Assembly: GCA_009859145.1 (NCBI GenBank)
Contig: VRVR01000006.1
Location: forward strand, 381,464 to 445,463
DNA length: 64,000 nt
Source of the DNA: Andalucia godoyi
Taxonomy: Eukaryota > Discoba > Jakobea > Jakobida > Andaluciidae
Direction of reading: 5' to 3'
How positions within the stretch are numbered: position 1 is the stretch's first letter; each line of letters opens with the position of its first letter. The position numbers and the translations under genes were made by a program. A model generated the notes under the pieces. The model searched no databases. It saw only the letters and a list, made by a program, of their open reading frames with translations, and was not told the origin of the DNA. This document shows positions 37,394 through 45,966 of the stretch, one piece after another.

Positions 37394-38740
37394 TCAGCTC
37401 ATGTACATCTGCGCGGCACCGTGGCTGGCAATCGACCAGACTCCGTATCCAAATATTGCGAGGACGGCCGACACTACGAACACGCTGTCTCTCCACCTGT
37501 GATAGAACCCAAATTCAATGTCGCCTAGGACCATGGACAGCGTTTCCCGGTAGAGGGGTGGAATGGACATGCGCGACAACAGAATGAACGACAGAGCATA
37601 GGTCCCCATGAGATATGACACAACCAACGTCATCCACGACTGTGGAACGTATTGAAAAACGGAGATCTTGACGAGCGCAGTTTGAAGTGTGAGAAAGAAA
37701 GATCGCATCGACGATACAATGGAGATTCCCATAAATATAAAAGACAGTGGTTGTGCCCATGCTTCGATCGGCAGCGTGACATCCACTTTGGAAGCATACA
37801 AGAACAGCGTGGTGATGGGGTCCTTATCCGGTATGCGGTGCACAATAATATTAAGCATTGCGGAGACAATTTGAATCACATTCCAACAAAACAACACAAC
37901 GGAAAGGACCTTGTACGCAATTCCACGGAAGGTCCGGTCGAATTTCCGTTGTTTCTGCAAGTCAATGGCGGCCTGCAGCTGAACATGCGACTCATACAAC
38001 ATCTTCTCCCAGCCCTTGATTTCCTCAGCTGCGCTGTTTGCATTGCTTGAGCCGATACCAAACCACGTTCCAATGATGCCTCGCTGCTTAGGCATCGGGG
38101 CCCTCTTGTGCAGGTCGTACTTCTTGCTGGCAATCTTTCGAATCAGCTGGTTGATACTGTCCTGTAGTGTCTTGATGTTCGACTCTTGGTAATCCGAGCT
38201 GAAGAAGATAGATCCGTACGTGATCACTGCGCCATAGGCCGACAGGAACGCAGAAAGAGTGACCCCAACGACCGAAATGCGTCCAGTTGCGTGTTCCGAG
38301 AAGAAAAACACAGAGTGAGACCCGGTCTTCACAATCGGAAAGAACGATCCTAGCTTCCAGAACAAAAAGAGGTATGCCATAAACAAGCCCATGACAAGGA
38401 CGGATGGTCTCGGGATTTGCAATTTTCGTCGTTCGTACACAAAGGAATAAAAGAACAGAAATGGAACAACGAAAACGAGAAGAATCAGAAAGACAAGGAG
38501 GTCCGTTTTCCACGAAAATACAATGGCCGACCGACTGACAATCCCAGTGATGTCGAACAGGATCAGTAAAGACATTGAAAGTGCAAGAGAAGTGATTAGT
38601 CCAAAGCACAGACGGGCTCGAAGCACAGGTGGCGATGCAGCGGGAGAAAGACGGCCGAAAATCCATCGGCCTAGAAACATGATGGAGAAAGCATATGCAA
38701 AAGCATGCGCTAGGATCAAAACGGCAACATCTGGTAGCAT
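37394..38740 (-). CDS. GPHR: Golgi pH regulator (GPHR/GTG family)
   Basis: 448 residues from the ATG at 38740; the upstream in-frame codons begin with GTG. GPHR-specific blocks are plain: the DUF3735-like segment ISVVGVTLSAFLSAYGAVIT, then a loop with DSINQLIRKIASKKYDL, then the C-terminal ABA_GPCR-type region LSFIFMGISIVSSMRSFFLT, TYALSFILLSRMSIPPLYRE and DIEFGFYHRWRDSVFVVSAV. About nine membrane helices are predicted by eye. In animals the family is an anion channel needed for Golgi acidification; in plants GTG proteins were linked to G-protein and abscisic-acid signalling. The Golgi role is the better assumption here. A (CA)n tract lies in the 5' region. Confidence 0.92.
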   Translation of the reverse strand: MLPDVAVLILAHAFAYAFSIMFLGRWIFGRLSPAASPPVLRARLCFGLITSLALSMSLLILFDITGIVSRSAIVFSWKTDLLVFLILLVFVVPFLFFYSFVYERRKLQIPRPSVLVMGLFMAYLFLFWKLGSFFPIVKTGSHSVFFFSEHATGRISVVGVTLSAFLSAYGAVITYGSIFFSSDYQESNIKTLQDSINQLIRKIASKKYDLHKRAPMPKQRGIIGTWFGIGSSNANSAAEEIKGWEKMLYESHVQLQAAIDLQKQRKFDRTFRGIAYKVLSVVLFCWNVIQIVSAMLNIIVHRIPDKDPITTLFLYASKVDVTLPIEAWAQPLSFIFMGISIVSSMRSFFLTLQTALVKISVFQYVPQSWMTLVVSYLMGTYALSFILLSRMSIPPLYRETLSMVLGDIEFGFYHRWRDSVFVVSAVLAIFGYGVWSIASHGAAQMYMS

Positions 38741-38822
38741 TCGACGTTTGCTGGCCTTTGTATGCTGCACGAGTCTTGGGGAAGAGCAAGAGAAATCGTC
38801 TATTCAAGGCACGCTCGTCAAG

Positions 38823-38851
38823 AACACACACACACACACACACACACACAG
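38823..38851. repeat. (CA)n microsatellite
   Basis: About 28 bp of CA dinucleotide, 85 bp upstream of the GPHR start codon. Confidence 0.9.
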
Positions 38852-39023
38852 CCAACAAGCAAGTGTCGGACGCCTGCGGTCTGCTCAGGTGGTGTTTTTT
38901 GAAGGTCTCATTGGTTGACAGATGTCGTCGAGCATGGAGTGGGCTGCGCGACGTCCTGAATTGAACTCCAGTCACTTCCGCACTTGGATCACACCTGGAT
39001 TCGAGGATTTGTAAAGAATCTCA

Positions 39024-39408
39024 TGCCGCTTTGCCATTTATTGCGATATGATGAAGCAATCCAAAGCGCACGCAAACAAAAAAAACACTGCCACGAGCCA
39101 TGCGCATGCGTTTGCTATCTTAAGCAACTCCGTCACACGATGCCCGATTCGTTTCGCCCCATTTTGATCATTAAATCCCTTTATAAATACGCCACCGCGT
39201 TGCATTCTCGCACAGCGACGCTCATTTCATTATTTTTATTTTTATTGTCCATGCAACGCAACATCTATCTTAAGAACGTCTCTCATGCGGGGGGGCGTGT
39301 TGGGGGCCTACCCCCTTCCCAATCATGCTCTGCATGTTGTTTGGGTTGCAACATTGATTATGGGTGATCAGCGATGATTATCCGTGGTTAGTGTACAATG
39401 TAGGCGCT
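39024..39408 (+). repeat. Dispersed repeat family C, copy 3 (longest)
   Basis: 39024-39208 matches copy 2 (14513-14695) and 39285-39408 matches the reverse complement of copy 1 (7814-7936). This copy therefore joins two segments that the others carry separately and best represents the full repeat, about 385 bp. Confidence 0.7.
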
Positions 39409-39450
39409 TTGCCGACTGCCGTATTTGAAGTTGTGAAAATTCTAAAGTCA

Positions 39451-39457
<7 letters not shown>

Positions 39458-39501
<44 letters not shown>

Positions 39502-39503
39502 GG
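39458..39503. repeat. (CT)n/(CTTT)n microsatellite
   Basis: CT dinucleotides pass into CTTT units, about 90 bp upstream of the thioesterase start codon. Confidence 0.9.
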
Positions 39504-39594
39504 TCTTCTCTTTGGAAATAACAATAAGAGTACCGGACCTCTACTGCATTGCGATCACTTGCGCTCCAATTTCAAGCAGTGTCTCAGTGTCTCA

Positions 39595-40221
39595 ATGTCC
39601 GGTGTTTCGTCTGTGCCAGTTGACCAATCACCACCGCTTTCTTCTGCGTCGGTTTGCGAACAAGCGTCCAAGACGTCTGCGGAAGCTCGAAAAAAACATC
39701 ATGATGCGTTATTGCAGAGCGTGCCGCCTCATTGGAATGGTGTTCGAATGGAAAACAAAGTTGAAATGATTCATTTCCTGAATCCCTCTGAAACGAACGC
39801 ATCGGCTCGAATTGCACATGGTGCGACACTCCTCAAGCTGTGCGACGAAGCGGCCGCAGTGGTTGCATTTCGGCATTGCAGAAATCCAGTGGTGACAGCT
39901 TCCATGGATTCTGTTGATTTCATTGCCCCTGTATTCTTGGGTGACATTATCATTGTTCGGGCAATGCTGACGTACGTGAGTGCCAAGTCGGTGGAAATCC
40001 AGGTTACAGTCTGTGCAGAGAATCTGGTCACTGGCGCAGTGAAAAAAACAAACGATGCCTGGCTCACGTTTGTCTCCGTTGATCCTCAGACAGGAAAGGC
40101 ACTCCCGATCCCGGAGTTCGAACCGACATCCGACGATGAAAAGATCTTGCTGGAGCAAGGAAAGACCCGGTATCTGGACAGAAAAGAACGGCGCAAGCGA
40201 TCACTCGCCCCACGAATGTAA
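39595..40221 (+). CDS. Hotdog-fold acyl-CoA thioesterase
   Basis: 208 residues from the ATG at 39595; the in-frame ATG farther upstream would read through the CT tract. The hotdog fold is recognisable. NASARIAHGATLLKLCDEAA is the long central helix block with the active-site aspartate/glutamate region (D in LCDEAAA). VVTASMDSVDFIAPVFLGDI is the V-T-x-x-x-D-x-hydrophobic-F motif of acyl-CoA hydrolases of the BACH/ACOT7 and YciA type. Later strands end in AWLTFVSVD. These enzymes hydrolyse fatty acyl-CoA to free acid and CoA. Only one hotdog domain is present, so a homodimer or hexamer is expected. The N-terminal 55 residues are Ser/Pro-rich; no strong mitochondrial signal. Confidence 0.85.
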   Translation: MSGVSSVPVDQSPPLSSASVCEQASKTSAEARKKHHDALLQSVPPHWNGVRMENKVEMIHFLNPSETNASARIAHGATLLKLCDEAAAVVAFRHCRNPVVTASMDSVDFIAPVFLGDIIIVRAMLTYVSAKSVEIQVTVCAENLVTGAVKKTNDAWLTFVSVDPQTGKALPIPEFEPTSDDEKILLEQGKTRYLDRKERRKRSLAPRM

Positions 40222-40414
40222 AGCCTCCTCCCCTTGTTATCGTCACATCAATATTTACATGTTTTTGGATCATGTTGTCGTTCTTGGTGTGTGCCTTCAA
40301 TTGATAATTTGCACAGCACCGAAACAAAACAGCATTCTCGTCTTCCTCCATCCTCTTCTATTAATTTTAAAAATAATAATATAATAATAATTAAATTAAA
40401 AAAAACAAAAAACA

Positions 40415-41437
40415 CTACAGATGGCTAAGACCCACGGCACTTCGCAGTTCCTCATACACCCCAAAACTAATCGCTGTGTGAGGGAAGATTCGAATCCAGT
40501 TGCTGAGGGCACCTCTGTAGCATCCTTGAAAGCCTTCTGTCTTCACAATGTGCGACAAGATTGCAATTGTGGACATTGTCTTGCCGCCGACTCCAACCAT
40601 CGTTCTAGTTTTCACAACATCTATGGGAGAAACGAGAATTGTTGTAAACAGACCGCAGATCATGCTGGCGACTGCATAAACTCTCAATCCCTCCGACCAC
40701 CCTCGATCCAGGAGCCACTGCTTGGATTCGTCGTATGTAGACAGCTGTGCTGCAGTCAAGACTGCCGCCCTTTGCGTGTTTGGAATGCAGCCGCGAAACA
40801 GACCTCTCCAGCCTTCGAGCCGGTAGATCTTTTGAAATTCATGGATGGGCCCAACATAGGAGCCACCTTTCAAGGCCGCTTGCGCACGAAGCTTCACCAC
40901 ATCCACCGGGGTCGTGACGGAAGCGCCAATGAGACCGGAACACATTCCTGCAATCATCTTGTCACGAAACAGAGCAGTATGACTCTGGGGCTCGCCAAAC
41001 ACGGACTGCACAAAATCTTTGCAAGCATCGTATCCTCCAAGTCGGATGGAAGAATATGTGGCTTCTCTCAAAAGAGACGGTGCAAGGCCCCTGTACAATC
41101 CTCGAACTCCGTCGGCGCCAATGATCGAGCCGTGAAACGTGCTCCAGATGGAATGCATTCGAACAAACATGCCGCGATGTCCCGCAGAATAGCTGCTGGA
41201 GAATATAGAGGATGCCGGGTAATTCATGGAGTATATTTGAAGTCTCACTTTCAGCGTATCAATTCCATGCGTCGCAGCTGCAGCTGCGCACGAGGCGATG
41301 CCCGCGCACACCAGTTTTTCCACAAACTGGGTAGTTTCGATCTTTGTTGGCACGTGAAGCACGTGGGAAGAAGCATGTACTGGGTGGCTTTGATCGGATT
41401 TGCTTTGCGGACTGCTCGTTGTACTCATATCAACCAT
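40415..41437 (-). CDS. Mitochondrial carrier family (SLC25) transporter
   Basis: 340 residues from the ATG at 41437; another ATG is three codons later, and a longer frame to 41530 crosses a pyrimidine-rich tract that looks untranslated. There are three tandem carrier repeats. The second and third carry the canonical signature (TTPVDVVKLRAQ, VSPIDVVKTR). The first reads THGIDTLKVRLQ, with Gly where the helix-kinking proline is usual. Matching GxxGLYRG/GLFRG/GCYRG elements end the matrix helices. IRLGGYDACKDF and the overall pattern are closest to the UCP/dicarboxylate/oxoglutarate branch. The substrate cannot be fixed by eye. Location: inner mitochondrial membrane. It converges with the thioesterase gene. 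Confidence 0.85.
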   Translation of the reverse strand: MVDMSTTSSPQSKSDQSHPVHASSHVLHVPTKIETTQFVEKLVCAGIASCAAAAATHGIDTLKVRLQIYSMNYPASSIFSSSYSAGHRGMFVRMHSIWSTFHGSIIGADGVRGLYRGLAPSLLREATYSSIRLGGYDACKDFVQSVFGEPQSHTALFRDKMIAGMCSGLIGASVTTPVDVVKLRAQAALKGGSYVGPIHEFQKIYRLEGWRGLFRGCIPNTQRAAVLTAAQLSTYDESKQWLLDRGWSEGLRVYAVASMICGLFTTILVSPIDVVKTRTMVGVGGKTMSTIAILSHIVKTEGFQGCYRGALSNWIRIFPHTAISFGVYEELRSAVGLSHL

Positions 41438-41591
41438 CAAGAATGGTGCATCTGCCAGAGGAGGGTCAAAGGAATCCGTGTTTGTTCGATTACCGGCGGA
41501 AAAGAAAAAAACGGAAAGGAGGGAAAACATATGCAAAATACAGGCAAAGCAAAAAACTATATAACTTCAACACTATCCTCAAGCGTACACC

Positions 41592-41816
41592 TCTTCCAAA
41601 CATTTGGCTCGCATGCTGCGCCTCGGACAAATTTATTTTGAAATAAAATGACGTTTCAAATCAGCACGAACACTCATCAAATGAGTACTCTTGAGTGGGA
41701 CATCATATAGAAGCAGATCATTTTTCGTCGGGGGTCGACGGCTGTCAACTCAGCCATACTTGTCCGATGAAATGACCGTCCACAAGTCGCTTGGGTTGGA
41801 GGGTTCGATCATTCCG
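41592..41816 (+). repeat. Dispersed repeat family B, copy 2
   Basis: Aligned with 47588-47808: CCAAACATTTGGCTCGCATG is identical in both, then GCGCCTC, CATC and the final CAGCCATAC..TCCGATGA and GTCCA.. blocks, ending GGGTTGGAGGG as in copy 1. It also shares AATGAG..CTxTTGAGTGGGACATC with copy 1. It is more diverged than copies 1 and 3 are from one another. Confidence 0.6.
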
Positions 41817-41888
41817 GGGCCCTGTGTACACGATGTTGACCAGTGTCGACATCCATTCCCTTGCACAGCGTTTTCAAAATATCAAATG

Positions 41889-41985
41889 AAAAAAGAAAAG
41901 GAGAGGGAGAGAAAGAGAGAGAAAAAGAGAGAGACGGAGAGACGGACAGACGGACAGACGGACAGACGGACAGACGGAGACACAG
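41889..41985. repeat. Purine-rich tract and (ACGGACAG)n minisatellite
   Basis: GA-rich sequence is followed by tandem GACGGACA-type units (41935-41980), ending about 40 bp upstream of the BCCIP start codon. Confidence 0.9.
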
Positions 41986-42024
41986 ATAGTGCAGCATTAT
42001 CCATAAGTACTTGCAGTCCGTAGC

Positions 42025-43050
42025 ATGTCGGCGTCAAGAAAGCGAGAACAGAGCGAGAGCAAGAAGCTGAAAAAGAGCGCATCCTCTTCGGAAGCGCAGG
42101 TTGCCGCTTCCTTGGATTCGGACGAAGACTCTTCCTCCTCCGAGGATTCTGCACTAGACGAAAACGGAATGATGCAAATGACGTTTACTGGGCGAGATAT
42201 CTGCGAGGGCGATTACCTGACAATTCGCAACTTTTTAACGCACTATCTGTGGAATTATGATTTCACTGGTGTCTCGGACATGTCCAACGCGATCATCGAG
42301 TCCGCAACCGGATTTGCGATCGGTTCTGTCGTGCACACCGACGAGGACCCTGACAATGTTTTTGGATTTGTGAGTGCCGTGCCCTGGCCATCTGCGTCTG
42401 CTGCGTGTGCTGCGAGCTCGAAATCCGATGGCAAGAAGGAGGAAAAGAAAAGAAAGAGTGGCGATCAGAGACCGCTCTTTGTCCAGCAGATTGCTGAGTA
42501 TTGTTTGAAGCACACGCAAAACAAGCATTTAAAAAAAGTGCTCCAAGGGGAGAGCGCTAAAAATACAGTGCTCATAGTTGCGGATCGCGTGATTAATCTG
42601 CCTCCCGAAGCTGCCATTCCTATGCATGTGTCATTGTTTTCTGAAATTGCAAATGCAGCCAAGAACCACAATGTATGGAAAGCTGATCAGTTTCTGCTCT
42701 TGAGCACTCTTGCAACCGAGTATGATAGCGAGGACGATGACCCAGTCGGAGACGCGGCGGATGATGCCGATGCGGAAGTGCCCCCTGCGAAGGTATCGAG
42801 GACGACTACAGGTCAAGAGAAGAAAGGAGAAGAAGACATGGATGACGAACCATTCCTTTTGCGGGCAGAGGAGGAAGCATATGCGCGAGTTGCGAGTCAT
42901 ATGGACAGATGGAGCATTCCATCTCAAGGATCTCTTGTTCGCAGTGCAGACCGCGAACACGTTGTCATGCTGATTCCCGCTGAAGTACTGCAGGATGCTA
43001 TTACAGACATGCATGATGCATTCAGCGTGCAATGTCCGGAAGCACGCTGA
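42025..43050 (+). CDS. BCP1: BCCIP/Bcp1 family protein
   Basis: 341 residues from the ATG at 42025. After an acidic Ser-rich start (SDEDSSSSEDSALDE) come the family blocks ICEGDYLTIRNFLTHYLW, SNAIIESATGFAIGSVVHTD, the FGFVSAVPW strand, NTVLIVADRVINLPPEAAIP and ADQFLLLSTLATEY. The C-terminal part has MDRWSIPSQGSLV and ends with VMLIPAEVLQDAITDMHDA. In yeast Bcp1 escorts ribosomal protein uL14 (Rpl23) into ribosome assembly; human BCCIP binds BRCA2 and p21 and also supports ribosome biogenesis. Nuclear location is likely. The next gene, converging at 188 bp, is FCF1, another ribosome-biogenesis factor. An AAAAAG-rich acidic insertion lies in the first third. Confidence 0.9.
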   Translation: MSASRKREQSESKKLKKSASSSEAQVAASLDSDEDSSSSEDSALDENGMMQMTFTGRDICEGDYLTIRNFLTHYLWNYDFTGVSDMSNAIIESATGFAIGSVVHTDEDPDNVFGFVSAVPWPSASAACAASSKSDGKKEEKKRKSGDQRPLFVQQIAEYCLKHTQNKHLKKVLQGESAKNTVLIVADRVINLPPEAAIPMHVSLFSEIANAAKNHNVWKADQFLLLSTLATEYDSEDDDPVGDAADDADAEVPPAKVSRTTTGQEKKGEEDMDDEPFLLRAEEEAYARVASHMDRWSIPSQGSLVRSADREHVVMLIPAEVLQDAITDMHDAFSVQCPEAR

Positions 43051-43237
43051 GTGGTGAATGGTTTCTGGGAATCTGCTTGATGTAGTTTCTTCGCCCAACT
43101 TTCCGGTACATAGAAGAAGACGGTGGGTGGGATGACAAAGAACAGGAGAGAGAAAAGCCCCCACCCCCATTCAGTGGGAAATGCGGTTTTTAATTTTTAA
43201 TTAAAATAATAAAATTACAGAAAGCTTCCTGGCCGCT

Positions 43238-43825
43238 TTACGCTGGCGCGCCATACGCTTCTGGCATGCGCTCGATTGTGTATTTGTGATCCTTAATGTA
43301 CATGATGGGGACCCCTGGAACCTTGCGCAATCGTCTGTGCAAGTCTCTGTCCATTGTTCCAACAACATAGATCGGGTGCGCTTGCACTCTCTGCACAAGA
43401 CAGTCGTCTGCATACGTGCCGCCATGTGCGCACGGCAGCCGTTCAATACGAGGATCCTTGGCAAGTCGCAATGCAATACGATATTGTGGCCCAAGTTTTT
43501 CCAACTCTGCCATGACACAGTCTGTGATGCAAGGAATGCACTTTGCATACAGGCAATCCATCATGCATTTCACCATATCCATCTTGTTCTTGATTGTGAA
43601 ATTGATGAAGTTCGTATCGATCAGGATCTGATATGGCGGTCCCAATTGAGTGTTGTATGAAAAGAACAGCGACGACTGAGTCGCCTCAATTCTGTTCACA
43701 GACTGAGACTTCTTCTCCTCTTCCTTCTTCTCATTCTTGACAACATTCTCCTTCAGTCGTGCGTCTTTCGAAGAAAGCATCCTTTTCACCGCAGCAAACT
43801 TTTTCGCTTTTTTTACTCTTCCCAT
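43238..43825 (-). CDS. FCF1: FCF1 small-subunit processome PIN-domain protein
   Basis: 195 residues from the ATG at 43825, the family length. The N-terminus is lysine-rich (MGRVKKAKKFAAVKRMLSSK). The PIN core carries acidic positions in LIDTNFINFTI, MAELEKLG, the CAHGGTYADDCLV block and VGTMDRDLHRRLR. All match Fcf1/Utp24, including QSSLFFSYNTQLGPPYQILI and the end KDHKYTIERMPEAYGAPA. Utp24 cleaves pre-rRNA at sites A1 and A2 during 18S maturation in the nucleolus. The acidic residues needed for nuclease activity are kept. The gene is complete and intronless. Confidence 0.95.
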   Translation of the reverse strand: MGRVKKAKKFAAVKRMLSSKDARLKENVVKNEKKEEEKKSQSVNRIEATQSSLFFSYNTQLGPPYQILIDTNFINFTIKNKMDMVKCMMDCLYAKCIPCITDCVMAELEKLGPQYRIALRLAKDPRIERLPCAHGGTYADDCLVQRVQAHPIYVVGTMDRDLHRRLRKVPGVPIMYIKDHKYTIERMPEAYGAPA

Positions 43826-44228
43826 TCTGTCCTTTTTTTTGTCCTTCTTCCCCTTTGAGATTCAAGGCTGATGATCTATGGCCCTGCACAAACCAGAGAC
43901 TTGGAGGGAACGGACTCCGTTTTTATGCGCGAGAAATTCCTGCCAAAGAGAAATGACGGGGAAAATAAAAGAGCAACTCCCACAGGTCTGACGGACCTTT
44001 TTTTTTTTTTTTGCTGTCGTTCTTTGCTAAGCGCCGGACTTTTTCCGTCGGGAATGATTCTCCGTTTCTGACAAGCCCATAATTTTCTTCCAAATTTTTT
44101 TAAAATTTGTTAATTAAAATTAATCATTGTAATTATTCTTGTGCATTGGCGAGAACCACTGCCAAGCCAACACAGAAAACACAAACGAAGAATCGAAAAA
44201 AGGATACAACCAAGGATATAATGAGGAG
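43826..44228. other. Divergent promoter region between FCF1 and RNase III genes
   Basis: It contains a T-run at 43999-44012 and an AT-rich stretch at 44090-44135. No gene is recognised. Confidence 0.5.
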
Positions 44229-45116
44229 ATGTCACGGATAAGAGTAATTCGATCTATAGTGTATAATACGCTGCCTCAGGATTATCTGAAAAAGGTTGAT
44301 GCATTCCACCAAGCCCATGATTTGCATTTCTCGGATCCATACATCCGCGTGCAGCCGTTTTTGCATCCGTCCTATACAAATCATCTCAAGGTGGACCCAA
44401 CGAAAGTCGCGAGACTGAAGTCGGACGAGGTTGCGATGTGGAATGCGATTACATCGAACCAACGCCTGGAGTTGGTCGGTGATGCGTCTCTGGCATTTCT
44501 GGTGTCAGATGACCTGTTCAGAAAGCATCCGTCCGTGGAAGAAGGAAGCTTGACATTGATGCGCGAGAACATGATCAAGAACACCACTCTGTACAGACTT
44601 GCCTCCGAGTACCTGCATTTAGACGATCTTTCTGTCCACTGCATGCCTGTCAAGGACGCCGCACACGAAAGGGGCCTGAACAAGATGATTGCGGATGCTG
44701 TCGAGGCTCTTCTGGGCGCGATTTACATTGATCAAGGGTTTTCTGTTTTGGAAAAGTTTGTTCGGAATCACATATTGGATGCCTTGTATGCAATTGCCGC
44801 CGCAGGCCCAAGCGTCCATCCAATTCCACGGTTGCAGACGCTGACCCTGAAATATGTCAAACATCTTCCGGACTACAGGTACGTCGGGCCTTCGCCAACG
44901 GGGGGTTCGCTCATGCTGGGTGTCAAGGGATCGAAGCTGTCTTCCATGGAGGACCAGGGGTCTCATGAAGTCCACTGCTTCGTCCAGGGCGAGCTGTTCG
45001 GCATTGGGCGAGCCTACAACTTCAAGATCGCAAAGACACGCGCTGCTGAGGAAGCCATTGTCGCGTTCATGCATAGACACAAGATACCAGATCACGATCC
45101 GTTGCAAAAGCGCTAA
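44229..45116 (+). CDS. RNase III domain protein with double-stranded-RNA-binding-like tail
   Basis: 295 residues from the ATG at 44229. The RNase III signature is NQRLELVGDASLAFLVSD (family NERLExLGDA), and the second metal-binding pair is in MIADAVEALLGAIYIDQG. Both acidic pairs are kept, so catalysis is possible. FLHPSYTN corresponds to the AFTHxSY block. The C-terminal 90 residues, ending RAYNFKIAKTRAAEEAIVAF, have the end of a dsRBD (AKxxAAxxAL). The arrangement matches mitochondrial ribosomal protein mL44/MRPL44 or a stand-alone RNase III; retained acidic residues favour an enzyme. No clear mitochondrial presequence is seen, though the start RIRVIRSIVYN is basic. Confidence 0.8.
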   Translation: MSRIRVIRSIVYNTLPQDYLKKVDAFHQAHDLHFSDPYIRVQPFLHPSYTNHLKVDPTKVARLKSDEVAMWNAITSNQRLELVGDASLAFLVSDDLFRKHPSVEEGSLTLMRENMIKNTTLYRLASEYLHLDDLSVHCMPVKDAAHERGLNKMIADAVEALLGAIYIDQGFSVLEKFVRNHILDALYAIAAAGPSVHPIPRLQTLTLKYVKHLPDYRYVGPSPTGGSLMLGVKGSKLSSMEDQGSHEVHCFVQGELFGIGRAYNFKIAKTRAAEEAIVAFMHRHKIPDHDPLQKR

Positions 45117-45256
45117 GGCATGCATTCTCTCCCGCGGAATCCCTGCAGCTAGAGCAAGAGGAAAGTGAGGGAAACAGTGCGAGTGAGAGGCTTGCACCCT
45201 CAGAAACGATTCACATGTAAACACACAATTTATTTTATTTCATCTGGCTTCCTTTG

Positions 45257-45535
45257 CTAGTCGACGGAGTTCATGTCGACGTCTCCCTGTTCTGATTGTT
45301 CTTTCGCAGGCGCCGGTTTTGCATTTGGTGCCTGGTCCCATTCTATGCGACAAGACACGAACCTTCCCGCTGAGTCGTACAGATACGAAATCCTCTTTTT
45401 CGTCGCGAGTATTTTCTTCGCGTCGTCTTCTTTGATCCACCCAATCATGTCGACAAGAGTTTCATTTGCCTTTGATGCTTCCAAAATGTTCTGCCAGATC
45501 TCCTTGTATCCGAGTGTCGGTTGATCCGTCGCCAT
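45257..45535 (-). CDS. Small conserved-looking protein of unknown function
   Basis: 92 residues from the ATG at 45535. One compact folded region spans residues 8-68 (LGYKEIWQNILEASKANETL, DMIGWIKEDDAKKILATKKR, ISYLYDSAGRFVSCRIEW), followed by an Ala/Lys/Pro tail ending in acidic residues. The composition and start context support a real gene. I do not recognise the family; it could be a small subunit of a larger complex. It converges with the RNase III gene. Confidence 0.6.
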   Translation of the reverse strand: MATDQPTLGYKEIWQNILEASKANETLVDMIGWIKEDDAKKILATKKRISYLYDSAGRFVSCRIEWDQAPNAKPAPAKEQSEQGDVDMNSVD

Positions 45536-45966
45536 GTGTATCTCCGCAGGTGGGTAGACAGGTAGGCCTGTATGTATGTATGTACGCGTGTGTGTGTGTG
45601 TGGGTATATGAGAAAGTTATAATCCGACAAATAGTAATTGTGGTGGTAGTGGAAAGCAGATGACCCATCGACAAAGGAGCCTTCCGTCAACTCAAAGAGA
45701 GGATTGAGGACGGTACGAGAGGCCTCAACTGCAAATCCAAGACTCAATCTTTTCCTGTCGTTGTCCACGTTTTGCAGCTTGCTTCGTCGTGGCGGTATGC
45801 AGAATGGAAAAGAGAATGACGAGCCTTTGCACTGCGTTTCGTTTGGCTTTTGATGTTCAAAAAAGAGATTGCTAACGATATGTGTTTTTTTCTTTTTCTT
45901 TTTTGGTGAATCGACGAGCGCGGGAAGAAAACGAGACGAACAAGACGATCAGAAAAAGCAAGAAGA
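45536..45966. other. Divergent spacer upstream of SNAPC3
   Basis: A TGTA/GT-rich stretch (45569-45603) is followed by unique sequence and a T-rich tract (45887-45905). No gene is seen. Confidence 0.5.

Larger units (their letters stand above)
38741..39594. other. Divergent intergenic region between GPHR and thioesterase genes
   Basis: It holds the (CA)n tract, repeat C copy 3 (39024-39408) and a CT/CTTT microsatellite just upstream of the thioesterase start. The two flanking genes are divergent, so their promoters must lie here. No additional gene is seen. Confidence 0.55.

Noticed and set aside
38088-38975. Minus-strand open frame of 295 codons overlapping GPHR
   Set aside because: Alternate frame of GPHR; the in-frame GPHR motifs decide the correct frame.
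40421-41641. Plus-strand open frame of about 400 codons
   Set aside because: It is the antisense of the mitochondrial carrier, which has clear family motifs; the antisense composition is cysteine/histidine-rich and unlike a protein family.
41750-41830. tRNA-like GGTTCGAT box in repeat B copy 2
   Set aside because: No matching A box, acceptor stem or anticodon arm can be folded; the other copies lack the box.
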